From Flaccisagitta enflata (Eukaryota; Chaetognatha; Sagittoidea; Aphragmophora), in assembly GCA_965153355.1 (NCBI GenBank), contig OZ231126.1:28334001-28398000 (forward strand): DNA of 64,000 nucleotides, read 5' to 3'. Shown one piece after another: positions 24,157-36,096 of this stretch. Positions within the stretch are counted from its first letter, which is position 1. Each line of letters opens with the position of its first letter. Both the position numbers and the translations under genes were made by a program. Under the pieces are notes generated by a model. It searched no databases, was not told the DNA's origin, and saw only the letters and a list, made by a program, of their open reading frames with translations.

Positions 24157-24442
24157 GTTAACTCCTCTGAACAAGTTAATCAAGCCAACTTACCCCTAGC
24201 TTGCCTTTTGGTCTGTAACTCTGAATAACCCTGCCATACCCATGAACATTCTGCATATCAGGTGATCAGCCGGAGTTGATCAAATGTATGATACCATTAC
24301 TCCTATATGATCTCAAAAAACCAAAGCCAAAGAAGAGAATTGCTGAACGTATGCATATGCGAAATAAAACTCCTTTTTCATTTCATTTATTTCTTCTTGT
24401 CCTCGACTGTCGCCCTGTTGAACTTTTTTTACTTTCTCTCAG

Positions 24443-24561
24443 GATCAACCCATTTGGCAAGCTCTGCAAGACTGTTTGATCGATTCACGTTTTGGGATCG
24501 ATGATCGAATTGATCCTAACACTCTAGACTGGATCCGTGCACCGCCAGATTGGCAAGCAAG
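24443..24561 (+). CDS. secreted protein of unknown function, exon 5 of 6
   Basis: Acceptor ttactttctctcag|gatcaa and donor gcaagcaag|gttaga. It encodes DQPIWQALQDCLIDSRFGID and then DPNTLDWIRAPPDWQA. Phase 0 in, phase 2 out. Confidence 0.75.
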
Positions 24562-25003
24562 GTTAGATTGCTAATACACGATACTAATAGTATATCTGTT
24601 CATCTGCATCACAAATGGAGAGTCTCCATATATGTCAAATGTTTAGCGCCAAATTCAGCACATGCGGAGATACAGTATGGACGCGTTGTTGCTCGGTCGG
24701 TCTTGTTAGACCAGTACTGCCGCACGGTACGTCTTAGAATTGGCCTAATCTATGGTCGTTGGTGTATGTGAGAATGAGATGGTGATCCTTAAATGCAGCT
24801 TTCACTGCTTCCCCTTTCGTTTTCATTTTGCAGTTCAAATACTCTAGTAGGTATCCCACACACCAAATTGAAAATGATCAGCCACTTTCACAACCCTAGT
24901 ACGGTAGTACCGACAAAACTTCTTATGGAGATGCGAAGACGCGAGTAACTAATGGTTTTCACAAACATTTGCATCCAATCCTTTTTCCGGATTGGCTTCA
25001 TAG

Positions 25004-25154
25004 GTTTTACCACGAAAGATTGGGTGGAAATGAAGATGTAGATCCAGCTCCTCTGCAAATCTTGGAATTGGCCAATGGAAATTGGAAGACGGAAATGATA
25101 CATGATATGAAAGTTTTCTTCGATTTATGTCACTGGAGACAATATCGCGATTAA
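25004..25154 (+). CDS. secreted protein of unknown function, exon 6 of 6 (C-terminus)
   Basis: Acceptor ggcttcatag|gttttac. It encodes FYHERLGGNEDVDPAPLQIL, an acidic/aromatic tail and the end DLCHWRQYRD before TAA. An AATAAA polyadenylation-type hexamer starts 5 bp after the stop (25159-25164), which supports this as the terminal exon. Confidence 0.75.
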
Positions 25155-25169
25155 ATCCAATAAAAGTTA

Positions 25170-26225
25170 ATGAATCTTTAAAAAGATATCATTTATCTTT
25201 AATTTGGCTTCGATCTGGCTTATTCATCTTTTTTTTCGGCATTAGTTTGAGAAAAAATATTATCAATTTTCAATCCCATTTTCAACACAAATGTGCTTTG
25301 GCAGAGGAGCTCAAGCATAGAAAGTTTCTATTAGAAACTCATGTCTAAATTCATAAGTCACAAAAAAAAATTGCGTTAGGAAGGCTTCGACGCTGTTATT
25401 GAAAAAAAAAAACACATCTTGTCAATATAAAATATCGTGTGGCGAATGCAATCATGTTCACAATTTAGTCACATTCACATTGGTGGAACGCATCTTTTAT
25501 GTTTTCCTGTCTCTACTATTTATGAATTAGTAAATTCAAAACGACTTTAATTCAGTGTCTTTAATGTAAAAAGGATATGTTTGTAATAGTACTAATTTTA
25601 CTTAATACTCTTGAACGCTCTTGTATGTTTTCATGTTATAAAGACAATAGAATTGGAAAAGATACTTCATGAGAAAAGATACATTGCAAGCCATTTTAGC
25701 TGTCACAGTTTTTTTTTTTTATGACGGCGTCCCTCCGAAGGCAACGTTTGTGTTTCAACAGGAGCCAAAGTAAAAAAATTAAAGTGATTAAAACCGAATG
25801 ATTAAACTAAAATAATCATCGAGATACATCATAATTGATATTTTTTTGCATAAATTGCACTCAAACATGAAAAAGGACCAAATGAAGTTAAGATTAATGA
25901 AGAAAATATAATGCAAATTACTGAAAATTTCATTTTTGGTAACTGACAGGGGGCTTTGCATTGTCAAAATTACTTTTAAGGTCAGAATATGATAGAAATG
26001 TATACACCATGTGTTTTTAGAGACAATTCATCTTTAAAAATCATTTTTGCACCATTATTGTCCAGAAAATGATGCAAAAAATAATATGAAACACTTAGTT
26101 TTCCTTCAAAAATTTGCCGTCTTATCTAATCGAATAGTGTTGATTTATGGCAGATTATGTCTACCCAATTGAAAAAAAGTTAAAAAGAAGGAAAAATGTA
26201 GCAATAAAAGATAACTTACATAACT
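25170..26225. other. AT-rich spacer, no gene seen
   Basis: A run of T (25710-25722) and many short stop-bounded frames. No structure is recognised. Confidence 0.45.
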
Positions 26226-26227
26226 TA

Positions 26228-26701
26228 CTACTGATTGGACCTCAACCGACACGAAATGGCATCCTTGAATACTTCACAAAATGCCGCTCGGAAAGACTTT
26301 GAGGCAATAAACAAATTCACGGAAGAATTGAGAATCTTTGCTCTCAACGGACAACAGAAATTCCTAGAAAACCGATTCACGCAAAATACCAAAGCAACGA
26401 TAGCTACCAATTTTTGAAAATCATCTCTGACAGCGGAGGGAAAAGTGAAACTACTAAATACTAAACTGAATAAAGTGGACGAGGCTAGAATAGCCATAAG
26501 AGTCGCCGTCACGGAATAGTAAGTGAAAGATACGATATTGAAATCTACCACAAGTGCAAGAGAAAACGAGATCACGAATAACAAAGTTACGTTACAAATT
26601 AACTCGATAACGATTCTTTTTGTCGTTTTGTTTTGGCACTCTGTGGCATTGGCGACGTTACTAACGGCCTTGGCAAGGATGTAAGTTATGTAAATCGTCA
26701 T
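26228..26701 (-). CDS. possible small multi-pass membrane protein (uncertain ORF)
   Basis: An uninterrupted 157-codon minus-strand frame in AT-rich DNA. Residues about 30-65 and 85-115 are strongly hydrophobic (LLFVISFSLALVVDF, MAILASSTLFSLVF, IVALVFCV), suggesting 3-4 membrane segments. The opposite strand carries another protein-like frame (MASLNTSQNAARKDF..., Lys/Glu/Asn-rich, ending in one hydrophobic segment) broken by three stop positions. The hydrophobic minus frame might therefore be only the mirror of an old plus-strand gene. A 13-bp inverted repeat (ttacataacttac at 26216 and gtaagttatgtaa at 26682) flanks the block. Confidence 0.3.
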   Translation of the reverse strand: MTIYITYILAKAVSNVANATECQNKTTKRIVIELICNVTLLFVISFSLALVVDFNIVSFTYYSVTATLMAILASSTLFSLVFSSFTFPSAVRDDFQKLVAIVALVFCVNRFSRNFCCPLRAKILNSSVNLFIASKSFRAAFCEVFKDAISCRLRSNQ

Positions 26702-27297
26702 AATTCGATTAATTAGATTAAAAGGGAAAAAAGTGAAAATGACAAATTTGTAATTGTATGAATGAAAACAAATCTAATTTTGGCTACAAAGAATGCAAGG
26801 ATCGCAGTTCCAACTCAAAACGGCCCACCCGATAGAGGAGATGGCGAAGAGCAAGTTGGAAAAGGCCAGAGCCAGAGTTCAATTTTGATGGTTACATATG
26901 AGCTTGGCAGTCCTATCCCCCTCACCTTGCTCACTTTGCTCACCTCGTTCAATATCGATGATTACGTCTGGACCTTCGCAGTTTTCCAGGAAATTGAAGG
27001 TCAGTTTCTCAGTTCAAAACGAGCATCAAATTGCCATTGCCTTTTTTCCTTATCTCGCTAAAGCACCTGCCCCGTGGCCTCGGACTAATGGAAGAAAGGG
27101 AAGCAAAGACGCACACTCTAGATGCACACTGCAGATGCTAGTCATGCTAGACTACTGGGTTGGATAGACATGTGTGTGTGTACACTTGTGTACTATGAGA
27201 TGGGCGGGCGGAAGAGAAAGATGAAAGCAGAACGAGAGGACAGTGTAACCGTTTTCTTTTTTGTTCATTGCAAGTAATGCGATTGAAGTATCAACCG

Positions 27298-27299
<2 letters not shown>

Positions 27300-27376
<77 letters not shown>
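27300..27376. repeat. (GT)n-(CT)n microsatellite
   Basis: A GT run followed directly by a CT run. The flanking sequence shows no gene. Confidence 0.95.
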
Positions 27377-27379
<3 letters not shown>

Positions 27380-27869
27380 TACACGGGCGGGTAAGAACAT
27401 ATCATCTGAAGTGTTTGCTCACACGAACCTGTTTTATCGCTAAGGGCAATGTAGTTTCAACTTTCATTGCTATGGAGGTAAATTGGAGAATTCTGGCCTT
27501 CTTTTGTAAGGGCAATGTTGTTTCAACTTTCATAACGATACTTTATTAGGTTTCTTTTCCATTTCTCAATCACAAAAAACAATAATTTCTTCAACATTTA
27601 ATGTTACATGATCTTGTCAAATGTCATTGTCTCCGTTCCGCAGCTGATGATAGCGATAACGTGTGCGTGCGGATGGATTGTGTCCGTGTGTGTCCTTGTG
27701 CGTGCGGAAGGATTTTGTCCGTGTGCGTGCAGATGGATTTTGTCCTTGTGCGTGCGGATGGATTGTGTCCGTGTGTGTCGCTCTTCGTCTCTTCGTCTTC
27801 GTTTCTATCTTCTTGTATCTGCCATTGTCAATCTCTTATCTTTCCTTCTGTCTTTTCTGCCTAAAAAAA

Positions 27870-28040
27870 TTTCAGTCGCGTGCAATGCCTTTCTTCAAGC
27901 TACTCATCGGTCCGTTCATTGGTCCATCCGTCGGTCCGTCAGTCAGTCTCATATCTGTCTATTATGCACGGGATTCTCGTCGCTTGTTACATCGCCGCTC
28001 CTGCCCACCTACTGAGGTTGCCGTGTATCAAGCCTTGTTT
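27870..28040 (+). mobile_element. H-family element, diverged
   Basis: Starts tttcagtcgcgtgcaatgcc, has a GGTCCGTC stretch and 'gctcctgcccacc', and ends ttgccgtgtatcaagccttgttt. Confidence 0.7.
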
Positions 28041-28580
28041 CGGTTCCTTTGTTTCTCTCTTTTTCCTTTTGTTTTTCTTCTTTTCTTTTTTTTGTCAACT
28101 AGCGTCTCTACACCTAAACTTTTCATTCAATTTATTCAATTTAAATCATTCATTCAGAAATTCATTCGGTTTTCCGTTCATTCATCGTTTAACGCAGTTA
28201 TCTGTATTCATTTACTCTTTGCTTAGTCTTCCCGGCGATTTGACCTTCTCGATTCTCTTTTCCCATTCAATTAATTTCTCGTCAGATTTTTCCTCTCACA
28301 AGCAAATGGAAGGATTGACACAGCCCGGCTCTTTTAGATCAGATGCCGGCATGATCATGATGTTGTGCACTGCGCATTGATTGTAATCACACTTGCAATG
28401 TGCAAAAATGTTTGCCAGTCCTGAGGGCAAGCAGCGATTCGCACTTCTGGCAGCTGTTCAGAATTCCTGGATTGATGGAATTCATAGATAATTTTGATCA
28501 CATCACGAGCAGATTCGGCCTGATGACTAGCTTGTCAGTTGAAAATTCTAGTTTTTCTCCCGATTCACTATCTCTCTGTC

Positions 28581-28854
28581 TTTTTAGTCGCTGCCTAAGC
28601 GACTCTATAAGAGGGTGTGTCCCTTGGTAGGTACGTATGTATGTATGTATGTTGGTTGGTAACGCGAAAATTTTGATGACGCGAAATCAACTGAAAACGG
28701 ATTTCTGACCATCAGAGCCCCTGCCTGGCGTCAATACAGCCCCCGCCCACTCATATACTGCCCCTGTCCATTCATATACTGCCCCTGCCCACTCGCATTA
28801 CTGTCCCTGCCCACCAGCAGCGACTACGGATTGGCCGTGTATCCGGCCTTGTTT
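28581..28854 (+). mobile_element. H-family element, 'aagagggtgtgtccc' subtype
   Basis: Starts tttttagtcgctgcctaagcg with a working hairpin (gtcgctgcctaagcgac). It has (GTAT)n, the 'gatgacgcgaaatcaactg' block and four 'actgcccctgcccac'-like units, and ends ggccgtgtatccggccttgttt. Confidence 0.82.
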
Positions 28855-28880
28855 CTCCAATCTTCAGTTTACTATCTATT

Positions 28881-29070
28881 CTCAGTCGCTTGTCACGCAT
28901 CACTATTATAAGCCACTTTTTGCTTCGTTGGTCCGTCGGGCGTGCGGTTGGTCCGTTGGTCCGCCCGTCCGTCATACACGCCTGCAGCACTTGTCAAAGT
29001 ATCTGATTCATCACTGTCCCTCCCCACCCGCAAGCGACCAAGGCGAGGATGCCATGTACCCGGCTTTGTT
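28881..29070 (+). mobile_element. H-family element, diverged, tandem to the previous one
   Basis: Starts ctcagtcgcttgtcacgc, has a 'cgttggtccgtcgg' stretch, and ends ccatgtacccggctttgtt. It follows the preceding copy by only 26 bp in the same orientation. A (TTTC)n run follows. Confidence 0.68.
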
Positions 29071-29078
29071 CCATTTTC

Positions 29079-29079
<1 letters not shown>

Positions 29080-29118
<39 letters not shown>

Positions 29119-29120
29119 TC
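29080..29120. repeat. (TTTC)n microsatellite
   Basis: A TTTC tetranucleotide run of about ten units. Confidence 0.9.
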
Positions 29121-29711
29121 ACTCTTTATTCTCTTCTTTTTGCCCTGCATCAAACACGTTGTTATCGAGGCGTGCGCATGTACAACGTCTTTCACTGCAG
29201 CAAATTCCTTCTTTCTTCGACTCCAAAAATCCATTATTTTCAATCTGATAAGAAGAACCCAATGCCAATGTCAATGGGCCTTTGGTATTGGACCAATGAT
29301 CGCGAGATATGAGACTCCACTTTGGACACTATAGAAATGGGAACTGCGAATCGTGGCAACGTATAAGGAAGTAGTATCAAGGGAAAAAGTGATTTGAACT
29401 GGGGAAAACGGTGAAGGAGAAATTGAAAGGCAATTTCACTAGAGTAGCCGTTCAGTTTGTGATGCCATAGTTGGTGGAATTTTCCATCAGAGATTGGGTT
29501 TGACTACGCGTTAGAACGGGTGAGGCGGAATAGTTTTAGTCTGTGAAATGGGAAATTGGGCACGACTTGAGGCTATTAAGACAAACGGGAGAAAAGTTAG
29601 CGCGGATTTTGGAGGTGTCAATCTGATTTATGGTCGAATCTTCTCTCCTCTCGCGAGCCATAATTGCTTTTCGCGGAAGAAAGCAACGTTGCACAGTCGG
29701 AAATTTCACGC

Positions 29712-29834
29712 TTTTTATGTGCGCCAACGCACCTCTATAACTGGCTGTGTGCGTCGGTTAGTCTGTCGGTAACGCAAACGTTTAAACATCCACACGGGCC
29801 ACGGCGCACTTTATTGGCCTACTTGGCCTTGTTT
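29712..29834 (+). mobile_element. partial H-family element
   Basis: ctttttatgtgcgccaacgcacc (variant hairpin) followed by 'cggttagtctgtcggtaacgc', ending ttggccttgttt. Much of the interior is missing. Confidence 0.5.
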
Positions 29835-30289
29835 AGGCAATTAGTTTCTTTGGCGGTGAGGACGCCGCACCGAGGCGTTTATCTCTCCTGTACTATTTAC
29901 TACTCAGAGGAAATAAGATCATTTCGAGGGTATCCAAATGTGGCCAGGAGGAGTGAAGCTTTTTCACCCTTGTCAGTGTATCACGCAGCACGTAATTATT
30001 TGTCTGTGAAGTAGATCTGATGGCGTTTGGATCTGCGTAAAATCCTCACTTTACAGAAGGCCAAATAATAAAATGGAATTTGTTTAAAATTTCTTTCAAA
30101 TTTTGTGATGATCTAGAACAATAAAATGTCTGTACCCTTATTTTTTATCTTCTTTTCCATTTTTTTGAATTCATTTTTGTTTTTCTAAAAAAGTTGTTAG
30201 GTTGGTCAAACAAACATAACTTATGACTTATGAGTTACGGTGGTAATAGAATATTGATAGGAATAATAACAAGTGACGTGAGGTCACAA

Positions 30290-30457
30290 TATCGTTGCGG
30301 ACAGGTGGGCAGGGACCCCCATCCACACTCTACATCCATACACAAAAAGCATCTAAAATACTCGTTCTCCTACGTTTCGACTCGTGTCCACGAACCAATG
30401 CAACGGACCGACGAACGGACAAAGCCTCTTACAGAGTTGCGTATCCGCAACTAAAAA
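30290..30457 (-). mobile_element. H-family element, 5' truncated
   Basis: Contains 'ttgcggacaggtgggcaggga' and ends ctcttacagagttgcgtatccgcaactaaaaa. The hairpin has compensatory changes (gttgcg/cgcaac). Confidence 0.7.
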
Positions 30458-30513
30458 GTAAGAGAACAAACTTTTTATCATTTGACTTATGGCGGGTTGG
30501 TAATTTCATGGTA

Positions 30514-30660
30514 AACAAGGCCGGATACACGGCAGGACAGTCGCGGACGGTTGGACAGGGGCCGTAATGCAAAAACCGCTTGAAATTCAGAAATATTTGT
30601 TACGTACCGACCTACCCACCGACACGCCAAGGTGTAGAGTCGCGTGTCCGCGACTAAAAA
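30514..30660 (-). mobile_element. H-family element, minimal intact copy
   Basis: Begins aacaaggccggatacacggc, contains gacagtcgcggacggttgga, 'gaccgacctacccaccgacacg' and ggtgtagagtcgcgtgtccg, and ends cgcgactaaaaa. At 147 bp it is the cleanest short copy in the window. Confidence 0.85.
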
Positions 30661-31237
30661 TCCAGCCAACCAACGAAATTCTTAGAGCTGCTTGAAATAT
30701 GTGACACATTGCGTTTGACGCTTACGCTTAGCGTCCCACTCCTTTTTCTCAGAGATGAAATGTTTATCGGGTTTCTGTGCAACGTGAAATTTGAGTTAAA
30801 ATAGAACTGAAGAGGTCCTTTTTAACAGACATTCGCATCCTCATTGAGCCGCAACAAAGGCTTACGCAGGCTGGAAACAACAGTAACAACAACAGCAACA
30901 ACAACAGCAATAACAACAGCAATAACAACAATAGTTAATTTATTCAATTCGCGGCGTTTTTGAATGGTGTCGCATTTGTTCACTTTAATTTTGATACTTC
31001 AACAGCTTTTCACCGGCAGACGTCAATTCTTTCTTGGTCTTCACCCCTCACATCCGCTTCCTATTCTCCCCCCCCCCTTCCACTTTTTTCGTCTTCATCC
31101 CCAAGTCCGCCTCTTATTCCCTTCCACTTTTTTCGTGGCTGCATCATTTCTTTCTCTAACAGTCCCAAGCCTGGACCCGTACCCAGATCCAGATACAAAC
31201 CAACGCCTAGGCCCAGGATCCATGTGTAATACTAATG

Positions 31238-31569
31238 GAGTGGGCTCAATTTGGGCATTTGATTGAAAAATTATTTCCAAGCACTTTTCATGTTCCATTT
31301 GCATATTAAAAGCCCAATCTCATCAGAAAATTGATTTGGACTTGATATAGGCACCACGTCATTACTGCTTTAATGGTACAGAATGTCTATAAGAGAAATT
31401 TCTCTCATAACTTTAGCAATCAAATCTATAAAACTACAGCATTGGTGGCGTGGTGCCAAGATCAAGTCCAAATCAATTATCCAAAGAGATTGGGCTCTTA
31501 ATATGCAGAAGGAACATGTAAAGTGCTTGGAAATAGTGTTTCGTTTGAATGCCGAAATTGAGCCCACTC
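31238..31569. mobile_element. 332-bp palindromic inverted-repeat element
   Basis: Left arm GAGTGGGCTCAATTTGGGCA and right arm (reverse complement GAGTGGGCTCAATTTCGGCA) pair over about 130 bp on each side. They are flanked by the 5-bp direct repeat TAATG (31233-31237 and 31570-31574). The short frames on both strands mirror each other because of the palindrome. Confidence 0.72.
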
Positions 31570-31771
31570 TAATGTGTGATGACATGGGAAAAAATCCGTG
31601 CTGATATGGAAGACTTGAGGTGACGACTGGTATTAATCTCAATCGCGACATCGATTTGATGCTTAGCTGGTAATTCTTAGCTGGTAATACTTAGCTGGTA
31701 ATGCTTGGCTTTTCTTTGCCCTGACGAGCTTAGGGTAACAAATCAATGTAAGAAAGTTGGACAACACTATA

Positions 31772-33139
31772 CAGGGAATACCGCGCAAACCGGGACAAAA
31801 GAAAACGACATGTTTTCTCTTCTAAAAATGACAAATATGATTTGAAAATAGATCCTGGTAGATCTTTTAAACCGATTTTACATCATTAAGAAAAATCATA
31901 ACTGAAAAGTACACTAAGAGTACACGAATAGATGGAAAAAAAGCCAAAATTTGACAAATTTCTTGTAATTTCTTCCAAAATCGTGTGAAGTACTTGAATT
32001 GTACGCTTCTTTTGTTAACTATTGCAACAAAGATTGGATGAAAAACCTTGGATTTGTCTTAAAATGTATGAGGAATCAATGTAGTTTCATGAAAAAGCTT
32101 TACTATCTTGGAAAAAAAAAAGTCCAAGCTGGATATAAAAAATGATTTGATTTCGAATTTGATAGAATAATGACCATTTTTATTAGTCTACTATTTAAAA
32201 TAACCTTTTTAGAGTTTAAAAACTGCTTGTATCTGTAAGGGCATGCCTTGGTAAAGAGTAAAATGCCATTTTGAAGTACAATCCCTCCACACAATTTCAC
32301 ACAATTTCTGAGAATCAACATTCTCACTCTTTTTGATGTAGAACCCAAACGAAAAAAGCTAGGAGTCTCTGCTTGGCGGCAATAGATAGCCCTAATCAAG
32401 AGCTCCAAAATGGTCACCAATTTTCATTTCAAATTTTGCATATCAAAGCGACACTGTAACAAAACCTCATCAATTCATATTCTATTCAATTTTTCTGTCA
32501 ATTTCCTGAAATCAATATTTTCACTTATTTTGATGTGAAATCTAAACAAACAAAGCTTTGAGTCTCAGCTTGGCGCCATCTGCTAGCCCTGTTTATTAGC
32601 TACATTTTGGTCACCAATTTTCATATCAAATCATGTATATCAAAGCTGTAATATGATTAAATATCCTGGACTTTTATTTTTTCCAAGATAGTAAAAACTG
32701 ATTTCCAGGTTTCTTTTGTTGAAAATTCTTCCTCAATTGAAGACAAAAAATCGAAAATCCAACTTTTGTATCGAGAAACTCAGTTAAATTTTCTAAAATT
32801 ATCAAAAGTAGGCCAAATGAATGGTGGATTATGAAATAACATCGAATTATCTATCATTTAAGACCAATCCCAGCATAGTAGCTCGATTCGTCTAGATTTG
32901 GCAAGAGTATGAAGAAATGTTGTTAAAACATCACAATAACAAATTTTTGCAATTTCAGATTTCCTGATTTACATATGAGGTAATACTAAGGCCAACGTAT
33001 TGGTCTCACCATGACAAAGTTTTTAAATAACAAAATCGGTTCAAAAGCTCTCTTTGGAACTGTTTTCAGAATTGATCCATCATTTCTAGATGCAGAGATG
33101 TGTCGTTTTCTTTCGTCCCGGTAGGCGGGGTATTCCCTG
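31772..33139. mobile_element. 1,368-bp palindromic TA-flanked element
   Basis: The ends CAGGGAATACCGCG... and ...GGGGTATTCCCTG are inverted repeats flanked by TA (31770-31771 and 33140-33141). The arms extend with 'cgggac.aaagaaaacgaca' and further inside with 'ttactatcttggaaaaaa' at 32101 against 'ttttttccaagatagtaa' at 32676. The centre (about 32270-32660) holds a roughly 190-bp direct repeat (agtctc.gcttggcg.ca / atggtcaccaattttcat). Tc1/mariner- or pogo-like ends, no transposase. Confidence 0.75.
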
Positions 33140-33531
33140 TAGGTAGGTATCTCTTATCATGATTGCCGAACACTAAACTTTGTATCAGACATTTTAAAGC
33201 CCTCAATTCTTTTTAAAAAAATCGTAGGCAGAGGACACAAAAACATTTTCCATCATTTATGCTGCACAATCAAGGGAAAAAAGATTTCCTCGTTTTTGTT
33301 ACTAGAAATTGGCAAATTTCATTTCTCGACAGAACGCAGAAAAATCATTTTTCAAACCAAATCCCTAATGATCGTTGTCAAAGTATCTTCTATTCTAAGT
33401 TCTTCTATCTTCTTTATTTTCTTTCTAGCTTTCTGAACTCTTGCTAACTGTTTTCTTTCCTCACTGCTTACATGGCAATTTGTCTCTCCCGCTTTCTGCT
33501 CTCTTTGCCAATCTTCGCTTATGTCTTTTTG

Positions 33532-33537
<6 letters not shown>

Positions 33538-33575
<38 letters not shown>
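33538..33575. repeat. (CT)n microsatellite
   Basis: A short CT run in otherwise unremarkable sequence. Confidence 0.9.
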
Positions 33576-33582
<7 letters not shown>

Positions 33583-33684
33583 GCCCTGTGTCCCATGATG
33601 ATATCAACCCCTTTTTTGGCGCCATCTCTCACAAATTCCATCATTAATCATCTTTTGTTTCTTCTTCTTTAGTCTTATGAAATT

Positions 33685-33870
<186 letters not shown>

Positions 33871-34011
33871 ATCATATGAAGCTGTCTCTTCTGGTGCAAA
33901 AGTTCGATGAATCTCATTCTATTATGGGTCAAAACAAGTTCAACAAGCTGCAACACGTTTAAGCACTGAGCAAGTGGAAGTCATAATATGGGCCAGGGGT
34001 CGTCAAAAGTA

Positions 34012-34072
34012 GAGATTAATGTGCGTCAAGGCTACACCTACACATGTAAAAAACTTTATCTTGAGCGCCTTT
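34012..34072 (-). pseudogene. fused remnant of the two unknown-gene exons
   Basis: On the minus strand this segment reads gcaaaggcgctcaag (end of the exon at 35412-35627) followed after ataaag by ttttttacatgtgtaggtgt and agccttgacgcacattaatctctac (start of the exon near 36.77 kb). It is nearly identical to both over their shared parts. The frame AKALKIK-FFTCVGVALTHINLY stays open and then decays. A microsatellite cluster abuts it. Confidence 0.7.
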
Positions 34073-34079
34073 GCTCTCT

Positions 34080-34550
<471 letters not shown>

Positions 34551-34572
34551 AAAAAGACATACAGGAAGATGA

Positions 34573-34701
34573 TCAAAAAGGAGGCCGAAGACACGGCTAT
34601 TACTAGCCGTTTTGGGTAGTGTAGAAAGGACAAGTCAATTTTGACCGACGAAGAGGCGGACCGACAGATACAGTGAGGAGACGCGGGCACGCGAGTAAGA
34701 A
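34573..34701 (-). mobile_element. decayed H-family element
   Basis: aggaggccgaagacacggct at the start, a GACC stretch, and gagacgcgggcacgcgagtaagaa at the end, where the hairpin is still recognisable. Confidence 0.6.
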
Positions 34702-34730
34702 CAGGTCGCCCAAGGGCAATATATATGAGC

Positions 34731-35391
34731 TATATGTGGTCAGCGATACCCGTTGCCCTGCTTTGCATGAATGTGAATTTGTGAGGGGAAGCAGGGCAGC
34801 GGCCCCGAAGGGGACGAAGTCCTGAAGAACACAGGGGGAATTTTGTTCGTCCTGCCTGACAACATTGATGAGGTGCTATAGTGCACTGATTGAAGGCCTT
34901 CAAGAGTCTGAAGACTTTCCCAAGGCTTAAATGGCCATCAGGTCTGATTCGAAGCCTGATAGCGCTACTTTGAGGCCTGTGAGGCCTAATTTGAGGTCTG
35001 AGAGGGCTAATTTGAGGCCTGAGAGGGCTAATTTGAGGCCTGAGAGGCCAAGTTTAAGGGCTTACAGGCCAGATTTGAGACCTGACAGGCCAGATTTGGG
35101 ACCTGAGAGACCCAATTTGAGGTCTAAGGGGCAGGATTTGTGGCCTGAGGGGCAGGATTTGAGGCCTGAGAGGCTGGATTGGAGTCCTGAGAGGCCGGAT
35201 TGGAGGCCTGAGAGGCCGGATTTCAGGCCTGAGAGGCCAGATTTGAGACCTGAGAGGCTGGATTTCGGGTCTGAGGGGACTGATGGGGAGGGGGGGGACG
35301 GACGAACGAATGATCGGACGGACGGACGGACAAATGAAAGTTCCCCTGTGTTCTACAGGACTTTGTCCCCTTCGGGGCCGCTGCCCAAAAA
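34731..35391. mobile_element. G-family element with internal 20-bp minisatellite
   Basis: Left part: gtggtcagcgatacccgttg, an inverted 'gccctgctt...gaagcagggc', gcagcggccccgaaggggac and a 'gtcctgaagaacacaggggg' block. Right part: the inverse, cccctgtgttctacaggact and ccccttcggggccgctgccc, ending in aaaaac. Between them, about 34950-35280 is a 20-bp minisatellite 'gaggcctgagaggccggatt', then a (GGAC)n stretch. The 161-aa + frame is the repeat. Confidence 0.75.
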
Positions 35392-35411
35392 CATGACACC
35401 ATTCTCTTTAC

Positions 35412-35627
35412 CTTGAGCGCCTTTGCGTGATACACAAAAGGAGTTTCCAGCAGAATCCTCTTCTTCACCTGGCCCAACGGTAACGTAAGGCCACGCAAAA
35501 GCCGAAAGATGGCGTTGCCTTCGTACTCGTCGTCAGTTTTCCGGATGTAATCGATCTTCGGCCCATTCTTGCGATGAAACGCGGAGAAACAGAGGTCGTT
35601 CGGTAGGTCGGTGACGCACATCATCGC
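35412..35627 (-). CDS. exon B of an unrecognised gene
   Basis: A 216-nt, 72-codon, phase 0-0 exon between acceptor ttacccttag|gcgatgatg and donor gcgctcaag|gtaaag. The peptide begins AMMCVTDLPNDLCFSAFHRK and ends with LETPFVYHAKALK. Codon-level conservation of the border with the remnant at 34012 supports a real exon. Its last residues (HAKALKVK) resemble those of exon A (HHAKQVKV), so A and B may derive from an internal repeat. I do not recognise the family. A G element starts about 20 bp past the donor. Confidence 0.6.
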
Positions 35628-36096
35628 CTAAGGGTAAATGGTAGAAGTCGCAAAAGTAAAGGGTTTGGAATCAACAGCGTAATTGTCAAATTACTGCTGA
35701 AATAAGGTAGTTGAATATCATGATTGTGCGTTTTCCATTCGACCATTTCTATCAAATTTTAATGAAGAGGGAATTTTTCTTTACATTTTCATTTGCCTCC
35801 TCGCTCATCTTTAGGAGGCTGTGTGCGTTGCTTGGTCGGTTGGCAACGCATTCGTTAAAATACAAAATCTGAGGATTTTTCATCTGAAGCGGAGCCCCTA
35901 TCTTTTCTTTAATTTTTTCGTTTGTTCATTTCTTCATTCATTCATTCCTTCTTTCCTTCATTCATTGAATAATACAGTGACTCATTCATTAAAAACGTTC
36001 GTTCATACAAGCGCACATGTTGGTCATTACGGAACCTTGTTATCACTCAACAATCTTAACTATAAAGAAGTTAACAATAGTCGCAAATGCGTTAGA

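Noticed and set aside
29548-30014. Open frames of 74 and 116 codons
   Set aside because: They overlap H-element sequence, have no domain and have unremarkable length for this composition.
34931-35416. A 161-codon frame of RPERPDLRPE-type repeats
   Set aside because: It is a minisatellite inside a G element. The unit is not a stable multiple of three over the array and no domain is present.
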